Origin: Novipirellula caenicola
Lineage (GTDB): Bacteria > Planctomycetota > Planctomycetia > Pirellulales > Pirellulaceae
NCBI RefSeq assembly: GCF_039545035.1
Contig: NZ_BAABRO010000012.1
Location: 235,157-299,156, forward strand
DNA: 64,000 bases
Direction: 5' to 3'
The notes under the pieces are model-generated. The model was not told the DNA's origin. It did not search any database and saw nothing but the letters and a program-made list of their open reading frames with translations. How positions within the stretch are numbered: position 1 is the stretch's first letter; each line of letters opens with the position of its first letter. The translations under genes and the position numbers were made by a program. Of this stretch, positions 1 to 9,187 are shown one piece after another.

Positions 1-744
1 CGAGTCGGCAATCGGCCCGCGGATTCGCTGTGCTGAATGATTCCGAGCGGTAATCCGGACCGTGTTACCGTCTGGATCAGCGACGGGCTCAATGTCGCCT
101 GCTTCGTCGAGTTGGTAGAGGTCACAATCGGCACTGCCTGTGCGCATACCTCGGCGTTCCGCGATGCCACCGGCGGGAACTTCGATGAAGTAAACCTGAG
201 CCGCAGACCGGCCAACGCGAACCACCGCCCACTGCTCGCCAAGTTGGCTGGGATCATTTCGCCAGAGGATTTGGGCAGATCCATCCGGTTTGGACTGAAG
301 TGTATCGCCCCCGGATTCACCCACGTCCGCAAACTTGTGCCATGTCTTGACGACGTTGACTCGCGCAGCCACAACGCCATCGAACACGACGCGGCCGACC
401 TTGTCTTCCGCAATCGGTTCGATGGCAACCCCAACGCGACCGGTATGTTCCTGTTCGTTGGGGATAACGCACTGGATCGTCGCATCGCGAACGAAGCGTG
501 CAAGTTCAGTCGGTCCCACCGTTGGATCGGTCAGTGGCGAATTGAAGCCGACGATGCCGCCAATCGGAATGGTCGCTGCCGACGTGTTATGGACGCGGAC
601 AGTCGCTGCGTTTCGCACATGTGTGCGCGGACCGCCACCACCCGGCAACCGGTTGCGATGGGCCGCATCCGCCGCGGCGAGCAAACGGTTGTATTCTGCC
701 GCGGTGATATGGAATGGATCGCCGGGACGGACGCGTCGTGCCAT
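1..744 (-). CDS. phage distal tail/structural protein, partial
   Basis: An open frame of 248 codons runs off the left edge of the window, so the C-terminus is missing. It starts at ATG 744, only 3 nt after the stop of the preceding minus-strand gene, and continues the late operon without a gap. The N-terminus reads MARRVRPGDPFHITAAEYN. The middle is beta-rich, with Val/Gly/Thr repeats and no transmembrane segment. I do not recognise a named family. Its place downstream of the tape measure suggests a virion, probably distal tail, protein. Confidence 0.7.
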   Translation of the reverse strand, partial: MARRVRPGDPFHITAAEYNRLLAAADAAHRNRLPGGGGPRTHVRNAATVRVHNTSAATIPIGGIVGFNSPLTDPTVGPTELARFVRDATIQCVIPNEQEHTGRVGVAIEPIAEDKVGRVVFDGVVAARVNVVKTWHKFADVGESGGDTLQSKPDGSAQILWRNDPSQLGEQWAVVRVGRSAAQVYFIEVPAGGIAERRGMRTGSADCDLYQLDEAGDIEPVADPDGNTVRITARNHSAQRIRGPIADS

Positions 745-747
745 CGT

Positions 748-1539
748 TTACGAAATCCCCAGCACGCCGAAATTACCACCGCGATATACCTGTTCGACGT
801 AGGCGGCCTCGGGAACCTGCAGCACCCGATCACCTACGACTTTCTCACCGTGTTTGACCCACAAGTAATCCCATCCGTATTTTTCGACGCCGCTGATGTT
901 ACCGATCGTCAGATTCGATTCGTTGGGCCGAGCAGCGAAGTGATAGGTGACGTCGACCCAGTTGTTTTCATCCTCACCTCCTTCGCCACCAAGGAACAAT
1001 GCTTCGCCGGCAGCGAAAATCGACCAGGGCGACGAGTTGGTTCGCCCGGTCATCGAGACCATCGCCAATAGATACGCCGTCGAGACGTACTCGAACTTTT
1101 TGCGTACCGAGAACTCGAATGCCGGCACGGTAATGTCAACGCCGGCAACGCCTGAATCGCTGACGCCGATCGCTCCGTGGTAGATGGGAGCAACGGCACC
1201 CGGCGCTGCGTAGATGCCTCGCGTTTGCAGAGATTGATTTAGGTGGGTCGTCGCACCAGTGGTGCTGAACGAAACAGGATCCAGCTTCGTTTGATTCAGC
1301 GTGATACTGACCAGGGCGTGCCGCGCGTTGATGTATTCCGCATCGATCTGCAGATACGGAACTAGGTCATGGTGGTTAGCATCGTAATAGGAAAAGGCTG
1401 CGTCGGCTGCGGCAGTCGGGTCAACGTCGCCGTCGTTGGTGGCAACGTAGGCGGCGAAGTCCGAATGCGATTTGCCTCGTGACGCTTTCTCGGAAAGAGC
1501 CGCAGTGTCGAAGTTGTAACCTCCCGAAGTGAAACTCAT
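748..1539 (-). CDS. phage tail-associated structural protein
   Basis: The product is 263 aa with no signal peptide or membrane segment, rich in Ala, Val, Thr and aromatic residues, with alternating beta-type hydrophobicity. The start codon overlaps the tape-measure stop (TGATG), so translation is probably coupled. In siphophage late operons the gene just after the tape measure normally encodes a distal tail or baseplate protein, so that role is inferred from position alone. No catalytic motif was seen. Confidence 0.7.
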   Translation of the reverse strand: MSFTSGGYNFDTAALSEKASRGKSHSDFAAYVATNDGDVDPTAAADAAFSYYDANHHDLVPYLQIDAEYINARHALVSITLNQTKLDPVSFSTTGATTHLNQSLQTRGIYAAPGAVAPIYHGAIGVSDSGVAGVDITVPAFEFSVRKKFEYVSTAYLLAMVSMTGRTNSSPWSIFAAGEALFLGGEGGEDENNWVDVTYHFAARPNESNLTIGNISGVEKYGWDYLWVKHGEKVVGDRVLQVPEAAYVEQVYRGGNFGVLGIS

Positions 1540-4500
1540 CAGCTGAACATCAAGCCTCCCGATTGGGAACGTTCGACGAGTCGCCTCGTGTTTTCTGCGG
1601 TCGCGATGATTGCTCGCTTCATATCGTCAGTGATGCCGTCGCCTGAGGAGGCGGGCAATCGCAGCGAGGCGGTTGTGCCCGATAACGCTGCATCGAACTC
1701 GCTTAGTGACTGACGCACCAAAGCGAGAGCTTCGTTAACAGCTGCGATGTCCAGCATTGGCTGTTCGATTGCCAATTCAGGCATTTCGAGCTTAACCGGC
1801 TCGGGGACGTCCGCGGGGACCGCGGCATCCGCCTTGTCAGGAAGCTCCAATTTAGGAGCGACGATGACTTCGCCAGCGTCCTTCACTGGTTCCAACCGGA
1901 GCTGCTCAAGTTTTCGGGCGCCACTTCCGAGCCCCAGTCCGAGCGTCTCAAAATCGCCGGCCGCGGCCGTTTGGGAGTCTTCCGTTTCAGGCCCCTTTGC
2001 AAAACCCTCAAGCGAATCCTTCGCCTCGCGATCGAGACCGAGTTTCAGATCCTTGGGGTTTGGCGGTTGCAGCTCAGTGTCATCGATGCCTGGAAGGTCG
2101 ACGGGAGGAACATTCACATCGCCCGGTTTGGGAAGAGCCGTCGGTTGAGGTGGCACCGGCAGTGCATCTTCTGCTTTCGGCTTACCGTTCTCATCGGACG
2201 GCGCCGTGGCGTTGTTCGCACGTTCGACGGCGGCATCAAAATCGGCTTGTGCTGCAGCGATTTCCGCGTTTCGATCGTTGTCGCGGTCTACGGCTGTCGG
2301 CCGGCCCGCTTCTCGAGCGGCCTTGGATTCGGCACGAATTTGATCCAGCGTTGCCTGGACACCCGCGGTCGTATCGTCAATCAGGTTTTGACGCGCTGCC
2401 TGAGCCGCGTCGTTTTCGCGAAACTGCCGCTGCTTGGTTTGATCGACAGCCGCGTTCTTAGCATCGGTCTCGGCATCGATCGCCCGCATATCCGCATTGA
2501 TGTCCTGACCCTCGCGAGCCTCGCGACGTGCTTCGAGCTGAGCAGCGATGCCTTTTTGCATCTCGATGCGGTTGGCTTCGATCTGCTCTTTGCGTTTTGC
2601 ACGACGTTGTTGCCGCTGGATAATCGCTTGTTGGCGCTGCTGTTCTTCGGCTGCATCGGCTGCTCGGGTGTCAGCGTCGATCTTTGCCATTTCAACATCG
2701 ACGTTGATGTCATCGTCGAACAGTGCCTTCAGCTTGATCCAGGCTTTCTTCAGAAATCCTACGGTGGAGTTCCACATTGATTTCACCTGACCAACAAACA
2801 CGGTCCAGGTGTCGGCCAAGTAGTCGACAGTTTCCACCCAGGCTTTTTCGACGCCGGCAAGGGCGTTGATCAACACGCCTCCTATCTGGACTGCAACATC
2901 GCCCGCGATATCAACGAGTTCGTGCAGTTTGAGAAACCCCTTCTTGAGGAAGCCGATCGTGTTGTTCCAGCCTTTTTGAACGGCTGAGGTGAGGATCGTC
3001 CAACCATCGGCCATGAATCCGAGCGTGTCGTTCCAGACGCCAGCGAGGCCCGATAATGCACCGATCAAAACATCGCCAATCGCATACGCCGAGTCTGCCC
3101 AGACATCGGAGATGTACTGAGTGAATTCGGCCCATTTTGCTTTCAAGAAAGTGGTGCCCGTAATCCACTGCAGTTTCAGGTAGGACCACAGCACATCGGC
3201 CGCCGCGGTGATGTCGCCGGCGGCTAGAGCGTTGGCGATCGCACCAAAAGCGGCAAGTGTTTCCGCTTTGAGGACTTCGAAGACGCTGCCGAGATACTCG
3301 ATCGCTTGGCCGGCGATGCCGGTGGAATACAGGAAATAGCCACCTAGCGCCGCGATGGCAGCGACGACTAGCCCCAACGGCGTGAACAACATCCCAACCG
3401 CGCTGACGATCACTCCGATGGAGGCACCAATGAAACTAAAGATGCTGGCCAATCCTCCGACGGCGAAGGATGCCGCAGCGGCAAACGAACCGAGAGTGAA
3501 CAGTGCGGCGCCGATACCAATGATTGCGACCGCACTTGCCGCCGCAATTTTGACGATCTTTTGGTTCTTGTTGATCCACTCAATGACGCCGGACGCCGCG
3601 CGGCTGAACGCGTTGACCATGCTGGTGACGCTACCTTCGAGCGATTCGCCGATCGTGATCGCCACACCCTCGATGGAGGATTTTAGAATGCGGAACGCTC
3701 CGCCCAGGCCGCCTTCCATCTCCTCGGATGTTTTGGCAGCGACCCCGCCTGCGTTTTGCAGTTCCTGGTAGAGTTTGCGGGTGTCGGCCACCGACTTGCC
3801 GATCGAACTGGCCGCAGTGATGCCTAACAAGCCGAAGACTTCGTTGAGTTTCTCGGCCTTCTCCGCCGTGCCCATGTTTTCGGTCGCTGCGGCAACTTCG
3901 CCGAGGATGTCGACCAACGAACGGGCGTTGCCCTTGGCATCTTTGGTGGTGACACCGAATGTGGTTTTAAACTTCTCAGATTCGGCGGCACTGATGGTGA
4001 GCAGCCGGCGCATCGCGTTACCGGCCGACGAACCTTGGATGCCCATGTTGCCAAGTGTTCCGAGGATCGCCAACGTCTCTTCGAGATTCATGTTGGCGTC
4101 CGCAGCGACCGGGCCGGCGTACGACAATGCTTCGCCGAGAGACTCCACAGTGTTGAACGACCTATTGGCTGCGGCGGTCAGTCCGTCGGCGACGCGAGTG
4201 GCATCACCGGCTTCCATACTGAACTGACGGATTGTTGCCGCCATGATGCCGGATGCCTGCGCCGCATCGGTGCCCGTCGCTCGAGCCATGTTCATCACGG
4301 CGGCAGTCATGCGTTCGATCTGTTCCGGCTTGAAACCAGCGCGACCGAGTTCCGTCATTAGCGAAGCGACTTCGCTAGCGGAGTAGCTGGTTGTGGCTCC
4401 CAGCTTCTTAGCTGTATTGCGGAGCGACTCAAGCTGCGTTTCGGTCGCCTGAGTAATGGCGGCGACACCTCGCATGGCATCGTCGAAGTTCGAGAAGATG

Positions 4501-4682
4501 GCGACGCTGCCGGCCAGAGGGGCTGCGGCGGCAGTACCAAATCCCATCAGTTTCGCACCGAGCAATCGCGTCGATTGACCGAACGATTGCAAACGTTTTT
4601 GAGCCGATCGTAGGCCTTTGACGAATGCTGCGTCCTTCGTCAGCAATTCGACGTATGCAGCTCCGGCGCGGACTTGGGACAT
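1539..4682 (-). CDS. phage tail tape measure protein (TP901-1 type)
   Basis: The 1047-aa length is typical of tape measures, which set tail length and help eject DNA. Residues about 40-360 match the TP901-1 core family: SNFDDAMRGVAAITQATE, then helical stretches including GTLGNMGIQGSSAGNAMRR. Hydrophobic, membrane-like segments follow at about 375-470, then Trp-rich repeats (for example NTIGFLKKGFLKLHELVD). A long Ala/Gln/Arg coiled coil lies at about 680-800, followed by a Pro-rich C-terminal part. An untranslated leader containing CCAGACTAAAG precedes the ATG and resembles that of the DUF669 gene. Confidence 0.93.
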   Translation of the reverse strand: MSQVRAGAAYVELLTKDAAFVKGLRSAQKRLQSFGQSTRLLGAKLMGFGTAAAAPLAGSVAIFSNFDDAMRGVAAITQATETQLESLRNTAKKLGATTSYSASEVASLMTELGRAGFKPEQIERMTAAVMNMARATGTDAAQASGIMAATIRQFSMEAGDATRVADGLTAAANRSFNTVESLGEALSYAGPVAADANMNLEETLAILGTLGNMGIQGSSAGNAMRRLLTISAAESEKFKTTFGVTTKDAKGNARSLVDILGEVAAATENMGTAEKAEKLNEVFGLLGITAASSIGKSVADTRKLYQELQNAGGVAAKTSEEMEGGLGGAFRILKSSIEGVAITIGESLEGSVTSMVNAFSRAASGVIEWINKNQKIVKIAAASAVAIIGIGAALFTLGSFAAAASFAVGGLASIFSFIGASIGVIVSAVGMLFTPLGLVVAAIAALGGYFLYSTGIAGQAIEYLGSVFEVLKAETLAAFGAIANALAAGDITAAADVLWSYLKLQWITGTTFLKAKWAEFTQYISDVWADSAYAIGDVLIGALSGLAGVWNDTLGFMADGWTILTSAVQKGWNNTIGFLKKGFLKLHELVDIAGDVAVQIGGVLINALAGVEKAWVETVDYLADTWTVFVGQVKSMWNSTVGFLKKAWIKLKALFDDDINVDVEMAKIDADTRAADAAEEQQRQQAIIQRQQRRAKRKEQIEANRIEMQKGIAAQLEARREAREGQDINADMRAIDAETDAKNAAVDQTKQRQFRENDAAQAARQNLIDDTTAGVQATLDQIRAESKAAREAGRPTAVDRDNDRNAEIAAAQADFDAAVERANNATAPSDENGKPKAEDALPVPPQPTALPKPGDVNVPPVDLPGIDDTELQPPNPKDLKLGLDREAKDSLEGFAKGPETEDSQTAAAGDFETLGLGLGSGARKLEQLRLEPVKDAGEVIVAPKLELPDKADAAVPADVPEPVKLEMPELAIEQPMLDIAAVNEALALVRQSLSEFDAALSGTTASLRLPASSGDGITDDMKRAIIATAENTRRLVERSQSGGLMFS

Positions 4683-4728
4683 GAAACGAGTCTGGTAGCT
4701 TTAGTCTGGAGACTGCAGGAAGAAGACA

Positions 4729-4959
4729 CTAAGACGACGGGGCGACTTGTGCTTGAACGAACTTCGCACCAAGAAGAGTGGCAACCTGTTGGACGGTTGC
4801 CTGTGCCGGGACTGGTCTTGTCGCCGTGTAGGGATTGAAATCGTCGGGCTTGAACGGTTTTCGACGACGTCGGCGATCACGGTTGATTTCGGCGGTCAGT
4901 GCCATGACACTCGATGCGATGTTCCAGTCATGCCGTCGCCGAGCGTCGGCCATTTGCAT
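4729..4959 (-). CDS. small tail protein between chaperone and tape measure
   Basis: This 76-aa protein begins with a His/Arg-rich helix (residues 1-40, including the basic run DRRRRRKPFKP). Its ATG overlaps the stop of the upstream 171-aa gene (TAATG). The position just before the tape measure is that of the second tail-assembly chaperone product in many siphophages (lambda gpGT type). Here the two frames overlap by stop/start rather than by an obvious slippery frameshift site. The function is inferred from synteny. Confidence 0.6.
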   Translation of the reverse strand: MQMADARRRHDWNIASSVMALTAEINRDRRRRRKPFKPDDFNPYTATRPVPAQATVQQVATLLGAKFVQAQVAPSS

Positions 4960-5474
4960 TAGCTGGCGGAGGGTGAGTGGTCCGGGGTCGACTCCGACAA
5001 TTCCGGCGAGTTCGACGACGATCCGTTCAACGTCGGCACCCCGAGTTTCCGTTCGAGGTCGCTGAGAAGCGTGTCCACCAGCTTCGGATCGTCCAGCCTG
5101 CGTTCGATCGCTTCCATTCCCCGAGTTTCGATCAACCGTTGTTTGTCGGCCGCCTTCCGCAGAAGACGGCGACGCGACTCCGGGAAGTAAGCAACTAGAG
5201 CGTCGACGACCGCTTTACAGGCTTCGTCGATTGCGTCGCCGGCCAGCCCTTCAGCAAATGCTTCATCGTCGACGTCTTGTTGGTCCGCTTGCGGTTTGCA
5301 GATTGCGAATAGGACGTCGCCTAACAACAGCGGGTCGCTGGACAACTGCGTGATCAGATCCCCGTCGATGGCGTCCAACAAACGAACGTCGGTAAGTGCT
5401 TTGACGCGGCGAAGTGTGGTGTTGTCGATATCGACGATCCACACGCGACCGCGGCGATCAATAAATTTTTGCAT
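4959..5474 (-). CDS. tail assembly chaperone-like protein
   Basis: A 171-aa acidic helical protein. It starts MQKFIDRRGRVWIVDIDNTT and has an all-alpha body (VKALTDVRLLDAI..., LLLGDVLFAICKP) and a Ser/Pro/Asn-rich tail. It lies between the tail tube gene and the tape measure, where the first tail-assembly chaperone is found. The composition fits such a chaperone: an N-terminal globular part and a polar, disordered tail. It is coupled to the next gene by TAATG. Assignment rests on position and composition. Confidence 0.6.
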   Translation of the reverse strand: MQKFIDRRGRVWIVDIDNTTLRRVKALTDVRLLDAIDGDLITQLSSDPLLLGDVLFAICKPQADQQDVDDEAFAEGLAGDAIDEACKAVVDALVAYFPESRRRLLRKAADKQRLIETRGMEAIERRLDDPKLVDTLLSDLERKLGVPTLNGSSSNSPELSESTPDHSPSAS

Positions 5475-5592
5475 TAGTCCCCTGTCGCAATTGATTGACA
5501 GTTACATTGGTAGAGTTATCAAACTGTAGCGACGACATATCGTCGTTGCTTGGTTATCGCAGACGCATGTTTCAACCGACCCTGGTATAACG

Positions 5593-5991
5593 ATGGGCTA
5601 CAACCTGTACATCACTCGGCGGAAGTATCATTTCGAGGAGGAGGGCCCATCCATCACCATTGACGAATGGCGAGCGTTCGTCGACGCTGATCCAGAGCTG
5701 AGTTTTAGTCACCGCGACGAAGCGCTCACTGCGATCTGGAATGGCAAGTGTGAGTACCCTGACCCGTGGTTTGCGTATTCCGAGGACTATGGTTCTATCG
5801 AAACTAAGAATCCGGACGTGCCTATCGTGAACAAGATGATCCAGATGGCCGCGCGGCTCGACGCGAAGGTCCAGGGCGACGACGGTGAAATTTACAAGAC
5901 GCCTAGCGAGACTTATTTCGAAGACGAAGATGACTTGAGCACATCAACAATTCGTCCTTGGTGGCGACGATTGGCTCGTCTGTTCCAATGA
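5593..5991 (+). CDS. hypothetical acidic protein (moron-like, opposite strand)
   Basis: This 132-aa acidic protein (MGYNLYITRRKYHFEEEGP) is the only plus-strand gene inside the minus-strand tail operon, between the chaperone and tube genes. It has conserved-looking Trp and Asp/Glu positions (TIDEWRAFVDADPEL) and no signal or membrane segment. It resembles free-standing small bacterial proteins rather than virion parts. I infer a moron-type cargo gene expressed independently of the late operon. About 120 bp of non-coding DNA upstream could hold its promoter. Confidence 0.6.
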   Translation: MGYNLYITRRKYHFEEEGPSITIDEWRAFVDADPELSFSHRDEALTAIWNGKCEYPDPWFAYSEDYGSIETKNPDVPIVNKMIQMAARLDAKVQGDDGEIYKTPSETYFEDEDDLSTSTIRPWWRRLARLFQ

Positions 5992-6063
5992 AGCTATTGT
6001 CCGACATCGTTCTCAGATTGCTTGGCGGATACTCATCCGTTGCGGTGCGTCAAACGCCAGTTC

Positions 6064-6480
6064 TTACGTTCCGCTACCGGCCGGGACATTCATACCGTTA
6101 CCAGACGAGGACTGGGTTGGCTTGAGCGTCACGTCGGCGGAGACCACTTCTTCGAGGTTTTGGTTGACGTTGAAGGTCATGACTTCGCAGGTCAGTGTCA
6201 GTGAACCGCCGGCGTCACTGATGTCGACGTCGCAGGGCGTGCCACTGCTCCAAAGCGTCTGAAGCATTGAGAACGAGGTGTCGCCATTCTTGTTGAGGAC
6301 CGTGAACTCGATCGAGGCATCCTTTAGTGTGCCCACGGTGGCTCGCCAACCGTTGTTGTCACGAGTGCTCGCATCCGCTTCGGCTTTTTCGAGATTGACC
6401 GTCAAGTCTTTGACGTTCTTGATTTCGGCACCGTCGATGGTGAGCACTGCGTCGAGACCGAGAACTACTTCTGCTGACAT
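6064..6480 (-). CDS. phage major tail (tube) protein
   Basis: A 138-aa beta-rich protein starting MSAEVVLGLDAVLTIDGAEI, with alternating strands and the segment NGWRATVGTLKDASIEFTV, like small tail-tube proteins of the gpV/TP901 type. It sits after the connector genes and before the chaperone and tape measure, the canonical tube position. The stop is followed by a short gap and then the opposite-strand 132-aa gene. The tube role is well supported by length and order, though not by a signature motif. Confidence 0.72.
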   Translation of the reverse strand: MSAEVVLGLDAVLTIDGAEIKNVKDLTVNLEKAEADASTRDNNGWRATVGTLKDASIEFTVLNKNGDTSFSMLQTLWSSGTPCDVDISDAGGSLTLTCEVMTFNVNQNLEEVVSADVTLKPTQSSSGNGMNVPAGSGT

Positions 6481-6497
6481 ATTGACCTTCTCTCGAT

Positions 6498-7055
6498 TTA
6501 CTTGACGGAATCACGCCAGAACTTGGGTAGACGTGATTGGTTGGCTTGCAGGGCCGGTTTCATGAATGGACGTTTGGGATAACGTCGTGGCTTGTTTGCG
6601 CCGCGGCGTTCGTTTTCTTCCTCGACCAACCGTGTGGCACGATTGGCCTGGGCGACGGTTTGCAAAAGCGTGCGAACAAACTTGCCGGGTGCTGCCACGC
6701 GGATCGGACCGTGCTGGCCAACCCGGAAGCGGTGACGCTTCAGTTTGCGTCGCTTTGTGACAACACCGCCGAACTCGTGTAGGTTCCACAGGCGACCAGC
6801 GATTTCGTTGACCGGGCCTATTACTGCCTCTTCGCGGTCCCGATTCACCTCGTAGCGAATCACGCGGCGCAGCATGCCGGTCTGCGTGTGTGGCGGCGAA
6901 CCAGGACTCGACGGCTTCTTCCGTTTACGGATCGATCGCTTCGCGGTTATCCGAATGGTCGCGGCAGCATGACCAAGCGAGCGGAAGTTGGCGGATTGAA
7001 CTTTCTTCTGGACTTTCGCTTGATCAAAATGGACCCGTGTTCGGATCTGGATCAC
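6498..7055 (-). CDS. HK97 gp10-like neck/tail-completion protein
   Basis: A 185-aa, very basic protein. The region SPGSPPHTQTGMLRRVIRYE at about residues 49-68 is the typical gp10/minor-tail-Z motif, in which a linker with Pro and Gly precedes TG-L. The C-terminal helical part is rich in Arg and Lys. The gene overlaps the next upstream gene by 4 bp (ATGA), part of a chain of five such overlaps. In this family the protein sits at the head-tail interface. Confidence 0.72.
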   Translation of the reverse strand: MIQIRTRVHFDQAKVQKKVQSANFRSLGHAAATIRITAKRSIRKRKKPSSPGSPPHTQTGMLRRVIRYEVNRDREEAVIGPVNEIAGRLWNLHEFGGVVTKRRKLKRHRFRVGQHGPIRVAAPGKFVRTLLQTVAQANRATRLVEEENERRGANKPRRYPKRPFMKPALQANQSRLPKFWRDSVK

Positions 7056-7498
7056 TTCGCGAGCTCAAACGTCAACGTCAGCAAACTCGTGAATTGATTG
7101 AACTGCGTCCAGTGTTCGGTGGAGTACAGGACAGCGTTTTCCACCTTCACACACCGAGCGGCGACGAAAGAGTTGAGCCGTTTCAATCGGAAGTAATCGG
7201 CGACTTCCTCGACGAAGAACACGAGCGGGTCGATTTCTTTGGCATCTCCCTTGCTGAACTTCTTCTGGATGGCCACATCGATCGTCGCGTGAAATTTGTT
7301 GCTTACTCGATCGAGCGGCAAGTATTCGACCTCACGTGGCACCACAGTAACGCGCAGCTCCTTCATGTCTTCGAGATCGAAGTTGGGAACATAGAGTCGT
7401 TGTGCAGCGAGGTTCTTTTTGCTGAAGTCGCCGGCGTTGATTTCAGCCACGACGCTGTCAGCAATTTGAATCACCGTTGCTGGTGTCGTTGTTGTCAT
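7052..7498 (-). CDS. tail terminator-like protein
   Basis: A 148-aa soluble protein (MTTTTPATVIQIADSVVAEI...) with an alpha-beta pattern and the segment LRVTVVPREVEY, which is typical of phage tail terminator/tail completion folds. Both ends overlap neighbouring genes by 4 bp. The order connector, gp10-like, terminator, tube is standard for siphophages. The assignment comes from length, fold pattern and order; there is no diagnostic motif. Confidence 0.55.
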   Translation of the reverse strand: MTTTTPATVIQIADSVVAEINAGDFSKKNLAAQRLYVPNFDLEDMKELRVTVVPREVEYLPLDRVSNKFHATIDVAIQKKFSKGDAKEIDPLVFFVEEVADYFRLKRLNSFVAARCVKVENAVLYSTEHWTQFNQFTSLLTLTFELAK

Positions 7499-7875
7499 GT
7501 GATCGTGTCGACCAATTTGGTGTGAATGCGAAGTTTGATGCGAAAGGGATCGCTGTAGCGCCAGGGCGGTTCGTTACCAATGGACATCAGTTCGTACACG
7601 AACGTCGTATCGCCGTCGGCTTCCAAGATGCGATCACCGCGGCGAGGCCAGGTACCAATGTCGGACTGCAGCAGATCCTTCGTGTTGATCAGAAAGTCAC
7701 GAACCTGGGCACGGGTGACGATGCCTTCGCCGTCGTCTTGTTCGTATTCCGACTTGCCGATCGTCGCCGATAGCTCAGCGGATAATTCTTCACGCTGATA
7801 GACAACGGTTCGCGATGCGTGCTTGTTCAACTTTTCCGCTAACCAAGACTGGCCTCGCTGAAGCATGTCGCTCAC
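7495..7875 (-). CDS. head-tail connector / head closure-like protein
   Basis: A 126-aa protein with an N-terminal helix (MSDMLQRGQSWLAEKLNKHA) followed by beta strands (RTVVYQRE...). The C-terminal strands contain GDTTFVYELM and RYSDPFRIKLRIHTKLVD. This arrangement resembles head-closure or stopper proteins. It overlaps both neighbours by 4 bp. The function is inferred from position between capsid and tail genes. Confidence 0.55.
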   Translation of the reverse strand: MSDMLQRGQSWLAEKLNKHASRTVVYQREELSAELSATIGKSEYEQDDGEGIVTRAQVRDFLINTKDLLQSDIGTWPRRGDRILEADGDTTFVYELMSIGNEPPWRYSDPFRIKLRIHTKLVDTIT

Positions 7876-8174
7876 GATTTGCTACTCGCCCGCGAATTTG
7901 CGGTGCGTTTCGTCTGCAGTAACGCAGCTGCCTTCTCGCCAAGTTCGTCACGCCACGCTTCATTTGCACGACGTTGATACTCATCCGAGATCGCCTCGGC
8001 TTCTTCGTGCAACTGTTGCTGCCGAAAATTGAGTTGGCGTGAGAACGGATGAAGCGGACTGTTTCCTCCGCCCAGTGCGTTCCCGCCTCCGTCACGTTTC
8101 TTATTCGGCAGCAATGCCACGGCGAGGAGAACTAGAACAACTACGGTTGCGATTCCTAGAATCATGAGCTTCAC
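7872..8174 (-). CDS. small single-pass membrane protein
   Basis: A 100-aa protein with one N-terminal membrane helix at about residues 3-23 (MILGIATVVVLVLLAVALLP), a Gly/Asn-rich linker and a helical basic/acidic C-terminal half. It overlaps the 338-aa thioredoxin-like gene upstream and the connector gene downstream by 4 bp each. A membrane protein amid virion genes could be a holin or spanin part, or a minor envelope-acting factor. No lysis signature is clear. Confidence 0.6.
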   Translation of the reverse strand: MKLMILGIATVVVLVLLAVALLPNKKRDGGGNALGGGNSPLHPFSRQLNFRQQQLHEEAEAISDEYQRRANEAWRDELGEKAAALLQTKRTANSRASSKS

Positions 8175-9187
8175 ATGCCTCGCTTGATGAGAATGAATCC
8201 GAGTAGGATGATGGCGACAACGATCAGGGCGAGCGTGGCCAGTTCGCCGGCCCCGGCCCAGATCAAGGCGTTGCGACCGCCAAGATCGCGGTCAAATAGC
8301 CGGTCACGGTCGACGTCGCGGTCTCGGTCGAATGGACGCCAGTTATCGTTTGGTTCGACAGGACAGTAGCCATCGGGACAATCCTGAGACGTGAGCTGTA
8401 GTGTCGGTGAGATTGCATCGTCCCACGAATAGCCGCGGGTTTTGAGAGCACCGGTCCGCTGAGCCTGACGGGTCTGTTGATAAAGCTCGTAACCGTGTCG
8501 CAGGTCGTCGTAAAGTTCGGCGGCGGTCGCGGGGAGCATCGTGTGTCCCGCCGCATGAACGTGTCCCCCATTTGCGTCCTGGAACAGCACCACAGGGAAT
8601 TGGCCGACCGGCACGATCTCTTCGAACCGAGTTCGATACAGAGCATTGCCGGACGTATAGACCTGGAATTCGCAGGCGGATTTCAGTTTGACAAGACGGC
8701 TGTCCCTGTTGAACCAATCCAACAACTGTTGACTCTTCGCGTCAGTGCCAACGAAGAGGGCAATCTGGTATTGCTTTCGGGCGGGTGCCGGTTTCGAGCT
8801 GGATGTCGGCGTTACCACGATCGGCGCTGGAACGGTTAAAGCCGCTGGCGAGTTCGCAGGAATTACTCGGTACGGACGCACGATTGGCGTTGTTGGAACG
8901 ACACGGGATGGCACCGCAGTCGGAGGACAAGGGCGACACGGCTGGGTGAATTGTTGTTTCAACTCGCCCTGGGCCCCAAGGTTGACTCGCTGTGGTTCGT
9001 CCAGCTTTTCAATCTGACCCACTGATGGTGGTGCAACCGGGCGTGCCGGAGGCAGCTTCCATGTTGACTCTTGCGGTGGTGGTGCCGACGAAGTAATCGC
9101 GGTAAACACGACTCCTAGCAGCACCGCATGGATGACCGCCACGGCGATCAGACCCACGCTTAGTCGGATTCGGATTTCGTCTTTCAC
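8171..9187 (-). CDS. membrane-anchored thioredoxin-like protein of the phage late operon
   Basis: The start chosen is GTG 9187, which overlaps the upstream peptidase stop as GTGA and gives 338 aa; a start at 9271 would run deep into that gene. Features are an N-terminal membrane helix (about 8-32), a Pro-rich linker, an alpha/beta domain at about 140-250 with thioredoxin-like strand/helix order (QYQIALFVGTD, QFPVVLFQDANGG), an Asp/Arg repeat (RDRDVDRDR), and a C-terminal membrane helix ending in IKRGM. No CXXC active site lies in the domain. The role is unknown. Confidence 0.6.
   Translation of the reverse strand: MKDEIRIRLSVGLIAVAVIHAVLLGVVFTAITSSAPPPQESTWKLPPARPVAPPSVGQIEKLDEPQRVNLGAQGELKQQFTQPCRPCPPTAVPSRVVPTTPIVRPYRVIPANSPAALTVPAPIVVTPTSSSKPAPARKQYQIALFVGTDAKSQQLLDWFNRDSRLVKLKSACEFQVYTSGNALYRTRFEEIVPVGQFPVVLFQDANGGHVHAAGHTMLPATAAELYDDLRHGYELYQQTRQAQRTGALKTRGYSWDDAISPTLQLTSQDCPDGYCPVEPNDNWRPFDRDRDVDRDRLFDRDLGGRNALIWAGAGELATLALIVVAIILLGFILIKRGM

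Noticed and set aside
37..1071. 344-codon open frame on the plus strand
   Set aside because: Antisense to two late phage genes whose minus-strand frames are coupled by position. No ribosome site or domain is visible.
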